Shown here piece by piece: positions 36,280-47,359 of a stretch of 64,000 nucleotides of DNA. The stretch comes from Sarocladium kiliense (taxonomy: Eukaryota; Ascomycota; Sordariomycetes; Hypocreales; Sarocladiaceae), in the NCBI GenBank assembly GCA_030734395.1, contig JAUZTG010000034.1, forward strand, positions 930,001 through 994,000. The letters run 5' to 3'. Numbering within the stretch: position 1 is the first letter of the stretch; every line of letters begins with the position of its first letter. The translations under genes were made by a program, and so were the position numbers. The notes under the pieces are model-generated. The model was not told the origin of the DNA and made no database searches. It saw only the letters and a list, made by a program, of their open reading frames with translations.

Positions 36280-37822
36280 GGCTGCAGATGTCCCTGGGGA
36301 GGGTATTCGATTCGGAGTCGCTACGAAATGTTCGACATTAGGCGATTCGTGGCTTCGGGAGAACTTGGCTGTGGATATCGTCTATCCGCCGTTATGGATT
36401 GGGCTTGAATGACGCGAGACCGGTAACTGGGTGACTTTGATGGCCAACTACCAATTCTCGCAGCTTTAAAGCAGCTCGAGACCCGGAAAAGATGATCTGC
36501 GCAGCTAATGCTCGACTGTCGTGCGATCACAAGTAAGGAAGCTGTTCATGGCTCGTTAGGAAATTTCGCCGGCATGGAAGAATAATTCCCCGCTGCAGGT
36601 TAGGTGGGAAGCAGGCTGTGCCAGCATCTACGGCGCGAGGCCCGGCCGAGTGGCTCGTGCACACCGCGACGGACTCCACAGAGCGATTCGGCGAATGGTA
36701 GCAAAGTGCATCTTTTGTCCAAGGCCGTTGCCGAAGCAACGACACACCCAACCCCCCCGGTCGCGCGAGCATGGTGATGCTGCTCCACGATGCACCGCGT
36801 TTTGCTACTCTGCCCGCCCTTGAGAAGCCCGCAGCTCCCACTGTTTGACACGCTGAGATTGGTCAATGTGTTTGGCGGTTCCTTTTGTCTGCGATCAGCC
36901 ACCCACCGTCATCAATTCGCTGGGTCTCATGTGTGTTCCCGGCTGTCAGAGCTTCCTCCTCCGTCGCGAGTTTCTTCAGTCCGATATACGGTAATTGGGA
37001 TCTGAGTTTGGTCAACTCAACACTTTCACGCCAGCTTCTTAACCTTCGCTCTGCTATTCACAAGCACTATCAGAACATCGACAGCGGTGTTCCAAAACAG
37101 TAACGCCCCTGTCCAGGACGTGCTTCCTTGCATACAGCCATCCACCTGCAGCAGGTCGCGAGCCGCGCCTGTGGGGCAATCCCGTCGAGGTGAGTCCACT
37201 GTTGCTGAGGTACCCAGCCCACTCCGCGTCCGCTGCCAGGTACCTGCAAGCCTCTCTCCCTTCCCCCAGGCACAGCGGTCCTCCACTGCTGTCGTCAAAA
37301 CAACGCACTGCTGTCACAGCACTGGCAGCCTTCATCACTCGCCTGCCCCATAACCCCCCATCTTGCCTCTTCTTCTCTTCCTCAACCAACGTCTCGTCTT
37401 CAACATCAACACACTTCCTGCCTTTCTTTTACGAAGCTGCTCGTGACATCTTGTATCCCAATCTCTCGTTTACACACGCCTCGCCATTCTTCGAGTACAC
37501 GAGCTTCAGCCTCTCTGACACGTCCAGTCATTCGAGCCACGGGTTACCACGCCGCTTCGTCATTCCAGGCGCGGTGTTGTGGAAGGCATCTAATCTGCCA
37601 GTCCCCCCCAGAGGTTGGTGCCAAATTCCTCCCTTCCCGATCTGTTTCGCATGTCTCACCTCGTGAGTGTGTGTGATCTTCTTTCTTTTATCTTCCCTCT
37701 CATCGCCCAGCTTCTGCCTGCTTTGCAACCTGCACAGTCTTTCTCGACGCGTTGCTGACATCCCAATGGCAGACCGCTCACCTTCTGTCTTCGACTCATT
37801 CGGAGCCTCCAGTCTTCTCAAC
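36280..37822. other. Bidirectional promoter region between uL2m and cyclin B
   Basis: 1.5 kb between divergent starts. The right 450 bases are C/T-rich (for example 37360-37430), consistent with the cyclin transcription start and long leader, and include a probable leader intron. No protein-coding gene is recognised on either strand. Confidence 0.6.
37663..37772 (+). promoter_or_regulatory. Probable intron in the cyclin B 5' leader
   Basis: A donor GTGAGTGT at 37663, a branch-like GCTGAC near 37753 and an acceptor CAATGGCAG ending at 37772 define a 110-nt candidate intron. Its removal would delete the ATG at 37766, which otherwise gives a 19-residue N-terminal extension. This supports the ATG at 37823. 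A short uORF from 37651 would remain. Confidence 0.45.
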
Positions 37823-39413
37823 ATGCCTCCGGTACGCTCTCATCTCCTTCGAGGGTCTGCAACGCGTTGCTTGTTCTACGCGTGCAGATTGACTTCATCG
37901 AGTTGAGTTATACTAACTTTTCACGTGTATCAGGCTCGCCCAGCTCGCCGGCTCGTGTCCAACGAGAACGACGAGAACAGTAACTCCACACGCGTGACCA
38001 GAGCTAAGGCCGCTGCTCTCAACGTCGATGAGCTCGCCATGCCTGCCAAGGGAGCACTGCAGACGAAGAGATCGGCTGTCAATGCCAACACAGCTGCAGG
38101 TCGGCCACGTGCTGCTCTGGGAGATGTCAGTAACGTGGGTAAGCTCGGCGCGGCTGACGGCAAGAAGGCCATTGGCGGAAAGGCAGTGTCAAAGGGTGTT
38201 GGTCTTGTCTCCAAGGCTGCCCAGCCTACCGGCGTCCAAAAGAACACGACGCGTGCTCCGCGTCCGGCATTAGCCTCCAAAGAATCAAACAAGACTGAGG
38301 TGAAGAAGACCGGCGCCGGCGCTCTGACGCAAGGACAAAAGAGAAGAGCCGCGACAACAACGACCTCATCTCGCGAGGCTTCTGTCACCGAACCCGAACC
38401 TGCCCGCAAGAAGCAGCAGGCTGAGCTTGGACGTGCTGCTCCTCAGCCTAAGATTGAGGCTGCACCTGCGCCTGCACCTGCAGATGACATGGTGGATCCT
38501 CGAAACCTCGATGACGATGATCTGGACGATCCTCTGATGGTTGCGGAGTATGCCAACGAGATTTTCGAGTATCTCAGAGATTTGGAGTGCAGCTCTATTC
38601 CAAACCCCAATTACATGGATCACCAGGATGAGCTTGAGTGGAAGACGCGTGGCATTCTCGTTGATTGGCTCATCGAGGTTCACACCCGTTTCCACCTTCT
38701 TCCCGAAACCCTATTCCTTGCCATCAACATCATTGACCGCTTCTTGTCAGAGAAGGTCGTCGAGCTTGACCGCCTGCAGCTCGTTGGTATCACTGCGATG
38801 TTCATCGCTTCAAAGTACGAAGAGGTACTCTCTCCTCACGTTGAAAACTTCAAGCGCATCGCGGATGATGGTTTCAGCGAGGCAGAGATTCTCAGCGCCG
38901 AGCGATTTGTGCTCAGCACCCTCAACTATGACCTCAGCTACCCCAACCCAATGAACTTCCTCCGACGCGTCTCTAAAGCTGATAACTACGACATCCAATC
39001 CCGTACTGTCGGCAAGTATCTCATGGAGATCAGCCTCCTGGACCAACGGTTCATGGAGTTCCGCCCTAGCCATGTTGCTGCCGCTGCCATGTACCTCGCC
39101 CGTCTGATTCTTGATCGTGGCGAGTGGGACGCGACCCTGGCCTACTATTCCGGATACACTGAGGAGGAGCTTGAACCTGTCGTGCATCTCATGGTGGACT
39201 ACCTTGCCCGTCCCGTCATACATGATGCGTTCTTCAAGAAGTACGCAAGCAAGAAGTTCTTGAAAGGTCAGTCAAATGTTGGATAACTCTTGAGACTTTC
39301 CTAATGCTAACCTCACTGCAGCCTCTATGCTGGCACGTCAATGGGCCAAGAGGGCCCATCACACGTTTGGTATTGAGGACATTTCACTCACTCTTGACCA
39401 AATCTCTCAATGA
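37823..39413 (+). CDS. G2/mitotic-specific B-type cyclin (NimE-like)
   Basis: Activating partner of Cdc2/NimX for entry into mitosis, degraded through the APC. Exons are 37823-37831 (only 9 nt, MPP), 37934-39266 and 39322-39413, giving 477 residues. The N-terminus PPARPARRLVSNENDEN is the usual fungal cyclin B start. A destruction box RAALGDVSN is at 62-70. The cyclin box begins near MVAEYANEIFEYLRDLE and includes TRGILVDWLIEVHTRF, then FIASKYEEV. The second fold ends near HAFFKK-like PVIHDAFFKKYASKKF. Residues between about 70 and 190 are Ala/Lys-rich and likely disordered. The start at 37823 is chosen over the in-frame 37766 because the latter falls in a likely leader intron. The product ends IEDISLTLDQISQ. 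Confidence 0.94.
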
Positions 39414-40510
39414 GGAATCCCTGCCACCTACGCGTCGTCTGCTGCACCATAATACCCCTACCGACATGCATTGGACTACATCAGAATACTTTGCGACGCG
39501 GTTGGATTTCGACGTATAATTAGGCCACCCTGCCCTGTCATTATGGGTACTACTTGCATCAAACCCGTCTTTCGGGCTCAGAGCAGACCAGCTTGGCCAG
39601 ATCCATTGGCCCTTCACCTCACGACCTCCCCTTGGACCTCAAGTTTGGAGGGCGTTCATGCCGGTCGAACTCATTCTTGCACCTATTTTTCGAAACCTTT
39701 GGTTTGATTGTGCTACTCTTTTTCTGGCGCCAGGAGTCAATCAGTGATGGACGGTATGATTTTCGGGCCTTGGTTTAAAAGGAGTTCTGTGCCCATTGGT
39801 CACAACTCAGAAAGGAGATTGCACGGTCGAGCTCCTATTTCTGTTCTGTGGCTGTGGGGGGCTGCTTATGTTTATGTGTCTTTGAGAAGAAGGGGAATGA
39901 GCGAACAAGAGAAAGGAAGGACCTGAAGAACGAGAAGGCTGCGGAGTCTGGACTGTACATACATGACGACGGAGCATGGCGAGCATTGTTTTGAATGAAT
40001 TCCCGCCCTCCTACACCCGATCAAGCCTCAGTGCCCGTGTATTCAGTGATAAGCGATACGGACAACCTCCAGTTCACGTCATCTCGCCGCAATTCTCCCG
40101 GACTATAGCCCAAGCCATCTGATCCCGTCGAGCAAACAGGACAGCCCTGGTTGCAAGTGCTGTTGGTGGCGTCGTGATATTACCGTGCGGCTCGCTGTTG
40201 TCGGCGCTAAGCCCAACTGGGTTCCACAGCATTTGCGTACCTGCAGCCTACCTCACCTCGTCAATGGTGCACCTTGACACTGTGGCTTTGACATCCCTTC
40301 AAGGACTGCCAACATCAACGCGCCCGGGAGAAATTCTATGCACATACCTCTTGAGAGAAGGCAGCGCGACTCTAACAACTCCTTGGATCCTTCTAGCAAC
40401 GCCTATCGGTAGCTGAGGTAGCTGATTGCTTCCACATCGCTCCATCGACCCGTTCTCCTGCCGGTGCTGGAAGGACCAGCGACCACGCACGGATCCGCAC
40501 TCAATCAGAA
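39414..40510. other. Intergenic region between cyclin B and Tex1
   Basis: About 1.1 kb holding the cyclin B 3' UTR and the Tex1 promoter. ORFs are 60-80 codons, and I see no gene, repeat or structured RNA. Confidence 0.6.
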
Positions 40511-41854
40511 ATGGCCCCTGTCTTGAGGCCACGGCAGAGCTTAGCAGGAGAGCGGTTCTCTAGCTACTGGCAGGGCCTGAGGAGTCAGCCGTACAGCGAC
40601 TCCAGCAGCTCCCGAGGTGGCGGTTCTCACTCGTGAGTCTGAAAACATGATTGGCAGCCGCTCGTTGCGCGGCTCTGCATCTATGAAAGTCTTGACACTG
40701 ATTTGCGTGGATAGATTAAGGACAATTGCTTGGAATCCACTGAGTACACTCATTGCGACGGGATCCGCGGACAAGACGCTGAGGGTTTGTACGTTGTTCC
40801 TGCTGCTTGCCCTCTCCTTATCCCCGCATCCGACGCTGGGATGTGTAAAAGTCCGATATTAGCTGACACTTCTTGGCAGGGAACCCAGAGAAGCCACACG
40901 TCAAGTTCTCGACGGAGCTGAAGGGTCATCTTGCGGGTATTGAGAAGGTCGCGTTCAACCCGACGAAAGACGCAGAGCTTTGTAGTGTCAGCAACGATGG
41001 AACTGTCAAATTCTGGGATGTGAGGAGCAAGACGTGTTTTAATGAGGTGAAAGGGCTGGGCTACGCCTTCACCCTGGTCTGGGCGCCGGATGGACAGACG
41101 TTGCTTGTTGGGAACAAGGTGAGCTTTGGTCAGGCTTCTTTCTGAGAATTTACTGATATCTAACCTCAAATATTCTAGGCTGGTACGGTTTATGTTTTGT
41201 CTCCGACGAAGTCGGAACCGCTAGCAGTTCACGAGCAGTCTTGCCGGGCGAACCAGATCGCTTTTTGTTGGAGTGGCACCAGGATCTTCATGACGACGGA
41301 GGAAGGTAAGGTCCGAATCCTCTCGTACCCTGACTTCGAGCCTCTCCTCAGGCTACCGGAGGAGCAGGGGGACAAAGGAGGGCAAGAATTCCAGCTCGAG
41401 GGCCATACATCGGCATGCTACGTTGCGGAGTTACAGCCGACAGGGAGACATCTCGCTACTGGAGGAGGAGATTCAATCATCTCGCTATGGGACACAACAA
41501 ACTGGATCTGTGTACGGACTATCACGAAGATGACTGGACCGGTCAGGAGCTTGAGCTTTACGTGGGACGGCAGCTTTGTGGTCGGTGGCAGTGATGACGG
41601 TAAGGCTCTCACGAGAATGGCGCATCGCCCAGCCAGTGTCCCCTCTTGGGACTTGGATATCGTCTGCTAACCTATATCTTGGATTGACAGGTTCCGGACT
41701 CGAAGTGTCACATACAGAGACAGGAGATCACGTTCACTCATTCAAAACGGCGGGTGCATGTCCCGTTGTGGCGTGGGCGCCTACGAGATACTGCCTTGCT
41801 TACAGCGATCTCGGCGTCCTAAGGATCATCGGACTGGACACGGATCGGAAGTAA
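40511..41854 (+). CDS. TEX1: THO complex subunit Tex1/THOC3, WD40 protein
   Basis: Beta-propeller subunit of the THO/TREX complex coupling transcription to mRNA export in the nucleus. Exons are 40511-40632, 40715-40788, 40880-41118, 41179-41599 and 41691-41854, giving 339 residues, as in THOC3 homologues. The blades are clear: IAWNPLSTLIATGSADKTLR then VWNPEK, VAFNPTKDAELCSVSNDGTVKFWDVRS, LVWAPDGQTLLVG, then VAELQPTGRHLATGGGDS with ISLWDTTNW, and LSFTWDGSFVVGGSDDG. Two small exons (74 nt and 239 nt) are needed; the first intron removes an in-frame stop, and the VW codon is split T|GG. The N-terminal 45 residues are Ser-rich. It is a plausible export partner of the NAB2 protein in the same window, but they are not physically clustered. 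Confidence 0.92.
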
Positions 41855-42570
41855 GAGGGCAGTAACACGGGCTACATCGAACAGGCGCCAAAGAGGGACA
41901 GCGCCTTGTCGAAGTGCGCCTTCCTCTCAGCAGCAAGGCTGGTCGAAAAATCTCTTGGCCGAGCGGGAGCTGTAGAAATTGATGACAGCCTCCTATTGAT
42001 GTCTCCCAGGGATGATCAGCGCGTAGACAAGGAAAGGAAACGCGCACTCTCGGCCTGAGTCATAAGCTGTCTTGAAAGGCAGGGCTATGGCAAGGTAAAA
42101 GCAAGACACGGGCGACGCCGAACTTTTGGCAAACAACGCCACGGGTACGAGATCGAAAGCGAGCATTCTCAAGGAACACAGTGAAATGGATTAGTTCAGC
42201 TCTTATTCGGTGGGAACTCCTCGGCAGGACATGCGACGGTCGAAATACGGTGTTGGCGGGTGTGGCTGTCAGCGCGGGGGAAAGGTGTACCGAGAGGTGG
42301 GGAGAGGGGATTCGAAAGAAGAATCAGTGGCTGTGAACGGCCCAGCGCCCCGATTAAGAGATCGAGAGGATGTATCTGGGCAGGGTGGGATTAGGCTTGA
42401 ACGTCTTTAAGAGAGAGGCTTGGATTGGTTGGAGACGTGGTATGAGCACATCTAGGTTGAGACAGGTATGGAGAGCGGTGCGTAGCTATTTATAGAGTAT
42501 ATAATTCATCATGGGCTGGCAATTGGTGACAGGCAGGGGTAAGATGAACGGGGAATAAATCAATGAATGT

Positions 42571-42606
42571 GAGCTATTTGAGCTATTTGAGCTATTTGAG
42601 CTATTT
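42571..42606. repeat. Four perfect 9-bp tandem repeats
   Basis: GAGCTATTT is repeated four times without error, then decays into GAC. It is an intergenic minisatellite, possibly variable between strains. Confidence 0.9.
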
Positions 42607-43559
42607 GACTGGATTGGATTGCAGTCGGCGAAGAATGCTTTGCTACCGTTTGAGCAAAAGAGTTCAGTTGCAAACTGCTCATGAGCGTGGTGTTGTAGTA
42701 TGGAGGGCGTGACTGACTGGGCTGCGTGCGTAGAGCAGATGTTGCCTGGAGGGTCTCTGTGTCAAATGCGCCGTCCATTTGCAGCAAGCTCTGGGATAAT
42801 TAGCATTCTATTTGACGGGTAAGCGAAGCTAGAATGCTCTAAACATTGCACATCAGGTGAATTAAGTTTCCGCCTTTTAGGGTTCTACGGCCAGTCTTTA
42901 GCGGCGGAGTATAGCCTACTACTAAGCCTGCTGGCCTATCTGCCCCCGTAAGGAATACGCGGTTAGAACCCCAGGACAGATACCAGGAAATTGCGTGCTG
43001 TTGCCTAGGGCAGATGTGTACTATGATAACCACCCGTTTGGAGGTTCCTAGTGGCGGGCGTTTTGGGGGCCACGCGGCCGTGGACGGTTGGATGGTGGCT
43101 GCAAAGGGTTCGATGTTAGTGCATGCGGGCGGCCGAAAGCCAAGGTGGAAGACATGGGGATGAAGACTCGGGGTGTCAGTGAGGATGACTTGATGATGGC
43201 TGTGGTCGTGGGCTGTAGGGATGTGGTGACGCTGTCAGGGACGAAATTGGAGTCGAAGAGATGCTACACCACTGCATCAAAGGCAATCTGGCCGCGACAG
43301 AGGTTGCAGGTCACTCCTATATCATCATCAGCCCACCAAAAGGAACGGAACGGAACTGAAGAACTGAGCTGGACTGGACTGGACCCCGGCGGAGAGGTCG
43401 GACGGGCCTCAGCCTCCCCACTAAACCCCCAATGCGTGCTCCTCCATTCCGTTCCCCATCGCCGCCGTCTGACATGCCTCCAGTTGCCGGCGCCAGGACC
43501 TAAGGTAGTCCCTTTCATTTCTTCAACCTCAACATAGGGCTGGCGCAAAGCCATCGATC

Positions 43560-43829
43560 TTCAGCCTTGCACTGCCCTCTTTTCTTCATCTTTTGAAATA
43601 CGCATCACCTGTAGACCGCCTTCTTCCCAGGTCCCATCGCACTGCTACCCCAACGACACTCACTGCTTCGTCCCCCACGTCTCTTTCTCTCTAGCGCATC
43701 AGTCACCAATCTGCACTGCCCCCATCAATCCCTACCGACCATCACAGCTCGATCCGAATCCAGACTTCGACAACTCGACGGGGCTCTGCAAAAACATCCA
43801 ACCTCCTGCCTCTTACCTTGGGCGCGACC
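43560..43829 (+). promoter_or_regulatory. Pyrimidine-rich leader of the Zn2Cys6 regulator
   Basis: The 270 bases before the start are C/T-rich, with CCCTCTTTTCTTCATCTTTT and GTCTCTTTCTCTCTAGC tracts, as expected for a filamentous-fungal transcription start region. There is no ATG between 43720 and 43829, so the start at 43830 is the first in a favourable context. Confidence 0.5.
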
Positions 43830-46786
43830 ATGGCTCCCGGCGTGCAAGACGACGATATGCGCTCACCGACACCACCCGACGATATGGACGCCGACTCTGC
43901 ACCCCGTGATAGCGCCGTTCCAGATAATGCCAGCGTTCCCAAGCCCAAGCGCCTTGCTTGCATGATCTGCCGGAAGCGTAAGCTCAAGTGCGATGGCTTG
44001 CGACCTAGCTGCAGCACCTGCTCGCGCCTCGGCCACTCATGCGCCTACGACGAGCAGAGGAGGAAGAGCGGACCCAAGCGTGGTTATGTCAAAGCGCTCG
44101 AGGAGCGTCTCAGTGAGTTCCGCAGACGACGGAAAGGTTGTGCGTAGTGAAAGCGACAGAGACTTACCAGGTGTTTCACTATAGAACAAGTCGAGACATT
44201 GCTAAAGACACAGGACGGAACAGCGGCGTCAGGTACACCTCTTCCGCACAGGAACCCTCCCAATAGCATGCTGGGAATGGCCACTGGTAACCCACAAGCG
44301 ACCGCCAATGCCGGTATCAATGTCACGAATTCGGGGATGGGACTGGGTGCCGATCTCGACATGGATGGATGGCAAATGAACGGCGAGTCGCCACAGGCTG
44401 GCAAGGACTTCAACTTCAATTCCATGTCCATGCCTATCAATGGCGTGTCTGGCGACTTCCCGTGGGAGATGATAGGTTTGGGTCTTGAAGAGCCTCTGCC
44501 GCCGCAGGAAACCATCGACGAGCTGCATCAGATCTATTTCGAGAAGGTCCACCCTTCGATACCCATGATCCATAAGTACCGATATCTTGCTGCTATGAAC
44601 TTGTAAGTACCTCTTCGTTTCCCCTATCCCTGACGTGATTGGAGCACGGGATGTAGGACTTTTACTGATATTCATGTAGAGCACCTGCCCAACGACCGCC
44701 TGTCTGTTTGCGATATGCCATGTGGACTATGGCCTGTGTGATTACGGATAAGTTCGTCGACCTCAAGGACCTTTTTTATCAGCGGGCAAGAAAGTACCTC
44801 GAATCCGACTACATGAAAGGTTTTGGCGAGCACATGATCTCCGTGGCACATTGCCAAACACATATCCTGCTCTCAAGCTACGAAATGAGGTCTATGTACT
44901 TCCCTCGAGCGTGGATCAACACTGGATCTGCCGTTCGGCTGGCGCAGATGTAAGTCAAAGCTGGGGTTCGAGCCGCAAGCAATCACCTCACTAACATGCC
45001 CATAGGGTTGGTCTACACCGACTGGATGGTTCTGGTCTTGAAGTGAAGCAGTGCTTGCCGCCACCCAAGGACTGGACAGAGAGAGAAGAACGTCGACGAA
45101 CTTTCTGGATGGGCTTCTGCCAGGATCGATATGCCAGTATAGGAACAGGGTGGCCGATGATTATCGACGAGAAGGACATCCTGACACACTTGCCTTCCTC
45201 AGACGAGGCCTTCGACCTCAGTCGACCAGAACAAGTTGGAACACTCGCGGAGGCGATGGCGCCTTCCGGTGCCTCAAAACTCTCGTCATTCGGTGGCATC
45301 GTCTTGATGGCGTGCCTCTTTGGCCGCAACCTCACACACCTTCACCGACCTGATGCAGATGATCTGGACAACGACCTCAACGGCCCCTTCTGGAAGCGTC
45401 ACCGCCAGATGGACAACATCCTGCTGAACACGTCTCTCTGCCTTCCGTCACACCTGAAGCTCCCTAGCGGCATATCGAACTCGAACGTGATCTTCACTAA
45501 CATGAGCATTCATACGTCGGCTATCTGCCTGCACCAGGCGGCAATCTTCAAGGCCGAGAAGCATAAGCTTCCATCCTCAGTGTCAGCAGAGAGCAAAGTA
45601 CGATGCATAACTGCTGCCAACGAAATTGCCAGCATCATGCGCCAGATCTCCCACATGGATCTTTCATCAGTAAGTGTGCCTGGATGAGGAAGGGTGAAAG
45701 AACAAGTGCTAACCTGAAGAAGTTGAACCCATTTATCTGCTTCTGTCTCTATGTGGCCGCTCGTGTCTTCGTTCAGTATCTGAAGAGCCGACCTGAAGAT
45801 GCACAGACTGCCGACTCGCTGAGATTCCTGCTGCTGGCCATGAACACACTGAAGAGGAGGAATCCTCTGACAGAATCGTTTCTGGTTCAGCTAGATGTCG
45901 ATTTTGAGGCGCTGATTGCGAGGAACCCGAAGCTCAGAGCTTCCTTCACTCGACCAGGCGACGGTGTATGTCCCCCTTTATGTCACATCTATCGCACCCC
46001 AGACATTGAAACTAATGTGCGAAACAGCCGGATGGACTCAATATCCTGACCCGTGTTGCACCGTCTGGTGCTGTATGCGACGATCCAGACAGTGTCAAAG
46101 GCATTCTGTCGTATCGTAATGAGTGCAACTTTATGAAAGTTGTGGGCGACAGCGGTAACCTAGCCGACGAACCCAACCTTGTTGATGGTCCTACGGCGGA
46201 ACCGAATATGGACCCAGGTCCGAATTATGCTAATGGGCAATGGCTGCGAGCCGATCATCCTGTGCAGACTCTCACGCCTAGCTCAGGTATGGGCCATGGA
46301 GGCAACGGGGGAGGGGATGCCACCGGGTCGCCAGATGAGGGACACTCTACTGGCTTAACACCAAATTCGAGTAGTGCGACAGGCTCCAATCGTCTTCAAC
46401 CAGGAACGCACATGAACCAGTCAGGGGCCAGCTCCTTCAACGCTAGTCCTATCGTGCAAGGTCAGGACACACTCGCCGGCATGAATGGATCAACAACAGG
46501 ACCTGGTACCAACGGTGGTATTCCTTCCTTCACGGACATGCCTGGCACCAACGGATTCGTGATGCAAACGGGTTTGGGCCAGCAACAGCCTGGAACGGTT
46601 AACTTCACGTCGATGGGAGGGTGGTCGGACATGCCGCAAGACCCTGGACAACAACAGCAGCAACAGGGCATACAGGCGGGGGAGATGGGGGAGGCGGTGT
46701 TTAGGTCGCTGATGGATATGGGATCGTTGGATGGGCTGGACCTACCAGCAGCGTGGCAAGATGCTGGTGCGGGAGAAATGCGATGA
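43830..46786 (+). CDS. Zn2Cys6 fungal transcription factor with fungal_trans domain
   Basis: Nuclear DNA-binding regulator. Exons are 43830-44112, 44185-44602, 44680-44949, 45006-45669, 45723-45965 and 46028-46786, giving 878 residues. The binuclear zinc cluster is complete: Cys44, 47, 54, 61, 64 and 71 with spacing C-x2-C-x6-C-x6-C-x2-C-x6-C. It is followed by the linker KSGPKRGYVKALEERL and a short coiled coil (KQVETLLK). The middle homology region runs from about 220 to 600, with IYFEKVHPSIPMIHKYRY, then AVRLAQMVGLHRLDGSG, then RRRTFWMGFCQDRYASIGTG. The C-terminal 250 residues are Gly/Asn/Gln-rich (QQQQQQ near 46660) and probably activating. Which pathway it controls is not shown. The acceptor of exon 5 may be one codon earlier (AAG AAG). 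Confidence 0.9.
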
Positions 46787-47359
46787 GAATGAGAGACGAA
46801 CTACTGTGCTTTCGAAGTTGATGATACCTGGGCGTTTGAGTTGCTTCTTTTGGATCTACCGCACGCGCTTTCGTTTATGGATGGCGTTCTTTGGGCCTCT
46901 CTCATGCTTGGTTTATGCAGCCGGAAACATGTACTGGGTTTGTGTATCCGGCCGGGTACATGTTGTGCCTGATGAGATCTGTAGAATGAACACATTTCAA
47001 AAGCTGGACTTGGATCCTTGTAAGCATAGATTTATGCGCTCTTTTGCCGGCCAGTCGTTGCTTTGGCTACGGTCTTGACGATCTTGAATGAGCCAAGCGT
47101 CCAAGTCACCAAGGTGGTCCGTGCGTCAGTGCCGCTTCAGGTCCGCCGCACGTCACGAATCGCTTCATCGCACCCCGCAAACACCGCCACTGCCACCCGC
47201 GTAAAAGCAGCGTCGCGTCAACCACTTAGACGAGGAGCAACACAGCTCTCAGCTTATCACCGCCACATTCGCCTTGAGTGTCTTGGTTGCACTTGAGGGC
47301 GACAGAGATTGCAAGGCGTTGCACATAGACGGCCATTCCCGAGAGGAGACGGCGCGACG
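46787..47359. other. Intergenic region between the regulator and the transferase fusion
   Basis: 573 bp on the same strand as both neighbours, with the terminator of one and the promoter of the other. No gene or repeat is seen. Confidence 0.6.

Larger units (their letters stand above)
41855..43829. other. 2-kb intergenic region between Tex1 and the Zn2Cys6 regulator
   Basis: It contains the 9-bp tandem repeat at 42571-42606 and, near its right end, a pyrimidine-rich leader. No ORF here resembles a known protein; the 149-codon ORF at 43088 and its antisense neighbour have no splice partners. Confidence 0.55.

Noticed and set aside
37766..37831. Upstream in-frame start MADRSPSV for cyclin B
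   Set aside because: It lies within a likely leader intron (37663-37772), and the fungal cyclin B N-terminus begins at MPPARPARR.
44960..44985. B-box-like GGTTCGAGCC, suggesting a tRNA
   Set aside because: It lies inside an intron of the Zn2Cys6 gene, and no acceptor stem, D-arm or anticodon arm can be built around it.
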